Assembly (NCBI GenBank): GCA_002573605.1
Contig: PDNA01000152.1
Coordinates: 17,568 to 81,567, forward strand
Length of the DNA stretch: 64,000 nucleotides
Source of the DNA: Polytolypa hystricis UAMH7299
Taxonomy: Eukaryota; Ascomycota; Eurotiomycetes; Onygenales
Direction of reading: 5' to 3'
Position 1 is the stretch's first letter. Each line of letters starts with the position of its first letter. The notes beneath the pieces were generated by a model that did no database searches, had not been told where the DNA came from, and saw only the letters and a list, made by a program, of their open reading frames with translations. Shown in pieces: positions 58,123 through 64,000 of the stretch. The translations under genes were made by a program, and so were the position numbers.

Positions 58123-58752
58123 TGTTACAGATTAACAGAGACTATTAATTAACAATAATTCAGAGAAGTAGAAGTACAGTAGAATAAAAAAACTAGTAAA
58201 ACTTGAAAGTTATATAACTAGAAAATTATATAATCTAAAGTAGTAGAACTGGTAGTATTAATAAATTTATCTATTAGATCTACTAAATCTACAGATAGTA
58301 GATTCAGTAATACTAGTAGATTTATCTACCAGGTCTACTAGATTTACTAAGGAAATTATTATATATATAAAGAATATATTTCTCCTACTTTTAGAAATAG
58401 AAGTTTTCTACTTTGTATTTAATAACAATACTGATTTTAAACTTACTTTTAATTCTAGATTATTAGCTACAACAGTACTGCAATTTTACTTTAATATTAT
58501 ATATACTCTATCTTTGTATTCTATTAGACCTTTTCTAATATACAGTGTAAGACTGTTTTTTAGCTGGATTACTTTATTTTTTTAAAGAAGTAAATTATTT
58601 TTTATTACTACAGTAAATTAAAGTCTACAATACTGGCTTAGAGTAATAAGCAAGCTTAGTATATACCAGAGTATATTCTCTAAGAATATTACAGATTCCT
58701 GAAATTTAGTTGAAGTTCTACTCTGTTTAATTGAACAAGATACTTTGTAATA
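58123..58752 (+). repeat. 5' LTR of element 2, 630 bp
   Basis: Starts TGTTACAGATTAACAGAG and ends ACTTTGTAATA. Aligns along its full length with the LTRs at 50244 and 62738. Confidence 0.88.
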
Positions 58753-61700
58753 TATTGAACATCTATTTTTTAAAGTATCAGTTTGAAAAATATAAAACTA
58801 TATTAAAGGCTTTCAACTATACAAGTCTATAAACTTCTTCAGAATCTTTTAACTATATAAAGTTATAATAATCTTCTTTGTCTTTCAACTATACAAGATA
58901 AAGAATACTTTGTTGATTCAGGTAAGTATTATCTTAGCTTAGAAAGAATTAACTAATAGAAAGATATATCTATAGCAGTTACAGTACAAGTTTTACTGGC
59001 TTGAATCTAGAAGCTTAAGATCAAGATTAAAAAGTAGCAAGAAATAATTGATTAGATATATAAATATACAGTTAATATCAAGAATTGAGTTGCAGCACAA
59101 TCTATAAGCTAGAAGAAGAAAAATATTATAGAAAAAATAAAAATTCAATCTTTTAATAGAACTAGAAGCAGGCTTAGATTTTTTCTAGTATATTTTAAAA
59201 TCTATTTTTAATTCAATACTAAGTTAATAAAGACTGACAAGTACTTGATAGCAGTACAATACTTATAAAGAGAAATAGCAGTATAAGTACAACTTTATTT
59301 AATAATATAGTTTAGCAGAAAAAATCCCAGAGATTTTATATTTATTAAAACTAAGAGAATTTTTGTAATAAAGAATTTCAGATTATTCAAGAAAGTATTA
59401 ACAGTAAATTTTAAAATTACTGATAATAAAATAATAACAATACAGAAAATTAGATAGATTTAATAAATAAAAAATACAGCTAAATATCTAGTAGAATTCC
59501 AATAACTAGCTGCAGTATTGAACTGAAATAATAGTATATTAGTAGAAATAGTATATAATAAATTTAAAGAAAAAGTCAAGAATAAAATAGCTAGATTAGA
59601 GAAATAATTTAATATACTATCTGAAATAATTAAATATACAGTATATATAAATATAAGAATTTGAAAAAAATATCTAGAATAAAAAAGTTATAAATAGTTT
59701 TTAAACTATACTACAAAGCAATAAATATACAGGAAGAACTATAATCTTTACAGATTATAATCTATAAAACTAGATACAATTATAAAAAATCAGGACTATG
59801 AAAAAGACAAGCTATACTAGAAAAAGTTATATTTTTTTTACAAGAAACCAGAATACTTTACAAGAAATTGCTATAAAAAATATAGAAACCAGCTATAACA
59901 AGAACTGAAAGCAACTATAAGAGAATAATACTATTTTACTACTGATACTGATAGAAATAAATAATAATTTCTGTATACAACTAGAGCTGAAACTAGCAAT
60001 ACAGCAGATAAATAGAATAAACTATAAGAAGTTATAGTAGAATAGATATTTCAAGAATTAATAGAGATTTAACAAGCAGAAATCAACAGTAAAACAGTCA
60101 AGCTAATTGAAATAATAAAGATAGAGTATTTATTATCTGACTATTGAAATCTACACTGAGAAGAGTATGAAAAACAACAAGAGTTAGAAACTTTATAAAA
60201 AAGTAGCAAAAATTACAATTATTACTGGAAAAAGAAGAATTAGAATATTACAGATCTGAAATATCTATAATACTATAAATTTCTTATATTTACATGCAAT
60301 TGCAAGTAGTATAAGAAGATATAAAATAAAAAAATTCAGTAAATTAGAAATAATTCAATCTACTACTATTATAAGCTGTATAAATATAATATAAAAGATT
60401 GCAGGCAATGCAATGAAATTAAAGTATAGAAAAATACTTAGAAAATACTAGAATAGTCTAGTTTATAGAACAAAACAAATATTAAATATCTACAGTATAA
60501 AAAGATATATTAATTATTCTATTATACAGATAGCTATCTATTTTACTAAGAAGCAAAAGATAACCAGTACTATCCAGATCTACTAAAGCAGTTAAAGACA
60601 ATTCAGACAGAAAAATTATAGTCAGAAGAATATACAATCTCAGGCTTTAACAAAGATAAAAATACAGAGTTACTGTAGAAAGAGATTATAGACTATATTT
60701 ACTACAGAACAAATTAGAAAATAATCAGTTACTATAATACTAGACTAAAGAATAATAACAAGTACAGGGTCAGAGTACTAATTTGATTATTATATTAGAT
60801 AAATAATTGCAGAATGCACTGTAGAAAGAAACAGACAAATAAATACTTTCTATAATTACTATAGAAAATACAGATCAGTAATAAAAGCTATTTTAAAAAG
60901 TTAACTTTTATACTTAAAAAATAGATAAATTATTTATTATATAATATCAACTATCTATAATATACAAGGATACCTTGAGTATACTGTACTGAAATATATA
61001 GAAAGCTAGAGCACAATATATACAAGATTAATTATATATAGAAATCAGTAGAGCTAATAAAATACTGGAAAAAAGAGCAATATTATTAATATAATAGAAG
61101 TACTGAGTTACAAATATATTATAGAGTCTGATATAAAGAAATACAGACTAAGATAACAACTACAAATCTATAGTAGAGCAAAGTTAAGATACTATAAAAC
61201 TGACTAAAAAAAAACAAATCTGAAATATTTAAAATTTAGAAAGAACTAGTCAAGTAATAGATAACAGTATTTAAAGAAATTTTAAAAGATTTATTATAGA
61301 AATTAAAACAGGAAACTGATACTTTATAACTGCAGATAGAAAATAACAATATTATTATAAATAAATACCTGTAAGTAATATAACAGGACAGTTATTAGCT
61401 AATATAGATTAAAATAACTATTTAGCAGTTACTGTAATCTTGAGAGGATACTGTATATATATCTTGATTAATTCAGAAGCAACTGGAATTTTTATAGACA
61501 GAAATTTTATAAAAAAAGCTGGACTATTGATAAAATTAAAGGAAAAACTGTATTAATTAAACAGGTTAGACAGAAGTTAGCTAGACTTTATATAATAGAA
61601 AATATATCTGGAACTACTAGTAATATAGAAATACTAAGAGCTTGTAAGCTTCAATATAATTAATTTAGAAAGTTATAATATTATCTTAGAACTGCTCTAG

Positions 61701-62737
61701 TTGAAGCTGTATAATTCTGATATACACTGGCAGGAGAGAATAATAAAGCTAAACAGATATAAATATTTCTCAGTACCAGATTTAATACTGGAAACAATTT
61801 ACAGTTTATAAAAAATCAGATATAAAGCTACAGTAATAAATAAGTTGAATAATCAAGAATAGACAGTATAAAAAACAATTAATTAAATAGATAAATACTA
61901 TTGAATACAAAAAAACTGCTGAGACTTTATTTAGAAAGATAAGCTAAAATATATTTAAGAAAGTCAGAAAAATAGTACTCAAGAAATACTGGAACTATAG
62001 AGAAATATTTAAGAAGAAAAAGCTGTTTAAAAGTTTACTAAAATATAGAAAATAGAATTACAAGATACTATTACTAGAAGAAAAAGAGCTGATATACAAG
62101 CTAATATATTAACTAAATAAAAAAAAGCTAAAGGAATTATACTAATATATTGACAAGAATCTAGAAAAAGAATTTATTAAATTATTAATATTATCAGTAA
62201 AATACTTTATTATTTTTATATTAAAAAAAAATAGCAAGTTACAACTGTATATAGATTATTAACAATTGAATAGTATTATAATTAAAAATCAATATCTGTT
62301 ACTATTAATTAAAGAAATACAAGATTGATTTCAAGGAATTAAATAGTTTACTTTACTAGATTTAAAAGCAGGATACAACCAAGTCAGGATTAAAAAAAGT
62401 AAGAAATAGAAAATAGTATTTCAAATATACTACAGATACTTTAAATATTTAGTTATACTATTCAGGCTAATTAATATACCAGTAATATTTCAAATAATAA
62501 TTAATAAATTTCTTTACAAGTTTTTAAATAATTTTGTAGTTATATACTTGAATAATATCCTGATTTTTACTGATAGTACAAGAATAAAATATACTGAGAA
62601 AGTAAAGATAGTATTTAATAAACTATAAGAAAAAAATATACTGTTGAAATTAGAGAAGTATAAATTCTCTAAAAAGAAAATTAAGTTTCTAAAATATATT
62701 ATTACTACAGAGAATATATAGATAGATTTAGCAAAGA
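58123..62737 (+). mobile_element. Ty3/gypsy chromovirus, RIP-mutated (element 2), interrupted
   Basis: Second copy of the same family, inserted in the 3' LTR of element 1. 5' LTR 58123-58752, internal 58753-62737, stopping inside pol just after the RT domain at GCAAAGA, where element 3 is inserted. Its 3985-bp internal part corresponds to 3984 bp of element 1 (50874-54857), so the copies are almost indel-free. RT is recognisable at 62280-62580, with the catalytic box read as YLNNILIF. Confidence 0.87.
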
Positions 62738-63367
62738 TGTTATAAAGTACCTTGTCTGATTAAGCAGGGCAGAACCTCAACTAAATCTTAGGGGTCTGTG
62801 ATGCCCTTAGAGAATACACTCTGGTATATACCAAGCTTGCTTATTACCCTAAGCCAGTGTTGTGGGCCTTGGCTTACTGTAGTGATGGGGGGTGATCTAC
62901 TTCTTCAAAGAAACAAAGTAATCCAGCTAGAGGACAGCCTTGCACTGTATATCAGGGAAGGCCTAATAGGATGCAAAGGTAGAGCACATATAATATCAAA
63001 GTAGAATTGCAGTGCTGTCATAGCTAGTGATCTAGAACTAAAAGTAGATCTAAGATCAGTATTGTTATTGAACACAAAGTAGAAGACTTCCATTTCTAAG
63101 AGTGGGGGAAATATGTTCTTTATATATATAATAATTTCTTTAGTAGATCTGGTAGACCTGGTAGATAAATCTATCAGTACTACCAAATCTACTATCTGTA
63201 GACCTGGTAGACCTGGTAGATAAATCTACTAGTGCTACCAGTTCTATTACTTTGGATTATGTAATTTTCCAGTTATATAACTTCCAAGTTTTACTGGTTT
63301 TTCTATTCTGCTGCATCTCTACCTTTCTGGGTTATTGTCAATCAATAGTTTCTGTTAGTCTGTAACA
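62738..63367 (-). repeat. 3' LTR of element 3, 630 bp
   Basis: Plus-strand ends TGTTATAAAGTACC and GTCTGTAACA give the TG...CA termini. Contains short repeats of CTACCAGGT (about 63140-63240). Confidence 0.88.
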
Positions 63368-63557
63368 TTATCCCCTTTCTTTCTAGTAAGCTGTCTCAGT
63401 AATCTGTCTCTTTTCTTTATAACTGGCACTGTTCCCTCTTTCAGTTGGTCTTCCTCTTTTCCTTGCAAGTGTTTCCTGGGATGTGTTGACTATAGTACCT
63501 AGTTGCACTGCTAAAAACCAAGCTCAAGCTGCTGACATCAAGTATACAGGTCTTATC

Positions 63558-64000
63558 ATGTCTTCCCTGTGTTATTATTGCAAACAAAGGAAAACACTTT
63601 GTATTGTCTCCAAAGGCAATAAGTGTTGTAGTAAGTGTGTTCAATCAGGTAAATTATATATCTCAGAGGAGAAATTCATTCTTCAGTCTAAGTAATCCAA
63701 ACTGCACTGTGCCTGCAATAAAATCAAATCAGATAAAGAACTTGCTTACAAGGAATTTCACTGTCTTTCCTCTCAGCTTTCCATTGCCATGAATCAGTTA
63801 AACTGTCTCAAAGAGCAGAAACAGTTTCTGAATGCAAAAGCTGGCAAATTTGTTCAGTCCAATACACAAACTCTTGAAGAGTTAGAAAAACTAGAGGAGG
63901 AGGAAAATAAAAGAAAACAAGCTGAAGCTATAGCTACAGACAAGCTGCAAGCCCTGCTAGCTACTATCAGCAATGTCCTCTCTTCTTCTGATTTCAACTT
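63558..64000 (+). CDS. Antisense retrotransposon ORF with Zn2Cys6-like cluster, partial
   Basis: Runs opposite to pol of element 3. ATG at 63558; one in-frame TAA at 63693-63695, then the same frame stays open to the window end. Residues 4-30 have C-x2-C-x6-C-x8-C-x2-C-x6-Tyr, the fungal binuclear zinc cluster spacing, with the sixth Cys replaced by Tyr (TAT; a TGT-to-TAT change would explain it). After the stop the frame reads a helical stretch (SSQLSIAMNQLNCLKEQKQ) and an acidic/basic coiled-coil-like segment (TLEELEKLEEEENKRKQ). Hypothetical proteins of this type occur often in Aspergillus genomes, as I recall. Whether it is expressed is unknown; the stop and lost Cys suggest mild decay of this copy. 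Confidence 0.55.

Larger units (their letters stand above)
62738..64000 (-). mobile_element. Ty3/gypsy chromovirus, little-mutated copy (element 3), partial
   Basis: Third copy in the opposite orientation, inserted in element 2. The window holds its 3' LTR (62738-63367, reading TGTTACAGACTAACAG... on the minus strand) and the last 0.63 kb of internal sequence, then runs off the edge. Composition is near normal, so it escaped most RIP or arrived later. It is the best guide here to the unmutated sequence of the family. Confidence 0.87.

Noticed and set aside
63140..63240. Short CTACCAGGT repeats as a CRISPR-like array
   Set aside because: Directly tandem, no spacers, inside an LTR of a eukaryotic element.
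1..64000. tRNA and rRNA genes
   Set aside because: Looked for cloverleaf arms and the conserved GGTTCGAATCC-type box and saw none; a covariance-model scan could still find one.

Overview
This is filamentous ascomycete nuclear DNA, most likely from the order Eurotiales (Aspergillus/Penicillium group). The evidence is the short (about 50-240 nt) GT-AG introns, the fungal-only families (Zn2Cys6 regulator, NACHT/STAND protein, DUF7924, fungal HNH protein, GH10-CBM1 xylanase) and an AT-rich block of repeats mutated almost only by C-to-T/G-to-A transitions, the mark of repeat-induced point mutation (RIP).

Housekeeping part, 1-31 kb. In order: 3' end of ALG6 (N-glycan glucosyltransferase), COX17 (three small exons), RNA1 (RanGAP), a decayed trypsin-like protein gene, an unknown secreted or membrane protein, a wax-synthase/MBOAT-like enzyme, an unknown protein with a poly-C frameshift, SEC10 (exocyst), NUS1 (cis-prenyltransferase subunit), a Cys-rich zinc-binding-like protein, a Zn2Cys6 transcription factor, a DUF7924 protein and DST1 (TFIIS). 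ALG6 and NUS1 both serve the dolichol/N-glycosylation pathway but are 16 kb apart, with nothing to suggest a cluster.

Accessory part, 31-49 kb. Gene-poor and decaying. A hemicellulose-degradation island holds a GH43-CBM1 pseudogene, a feruloyl-esterase-C-like pseudogene and an apparently intact three-exon GH10-CBM1 endoxylanase. After about 4.8 kb without a convincing gene comes a NACHT NLR-like gene with a probable frameshift at its start, then an AT-rich repeat island, then an intact HNH-endonuclease-domain gene.

Transposon part, 49.1-64 kb. An AT-rich block holds nested copies of one Ty3/gypsy chromovirus with 630-bp LTRs. Element 1 (50,244 onward) is interrupted in its 3' LTR by element 2 (58,123 onward). 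Element 2 is in turn interrupted by element 3 (62,738 onward, opposite strand), which is far less mutated and runs off the window. Elements 1 and 2 are nearly indel-free relative to each other and have lost all pol reading frames. Element 3 shows that the 3' internal region carries an antisense reading frame with a Zn2Cys6-like cluster followed by a Glu/Lys-rich helix. This is the most unusual feature seen here.
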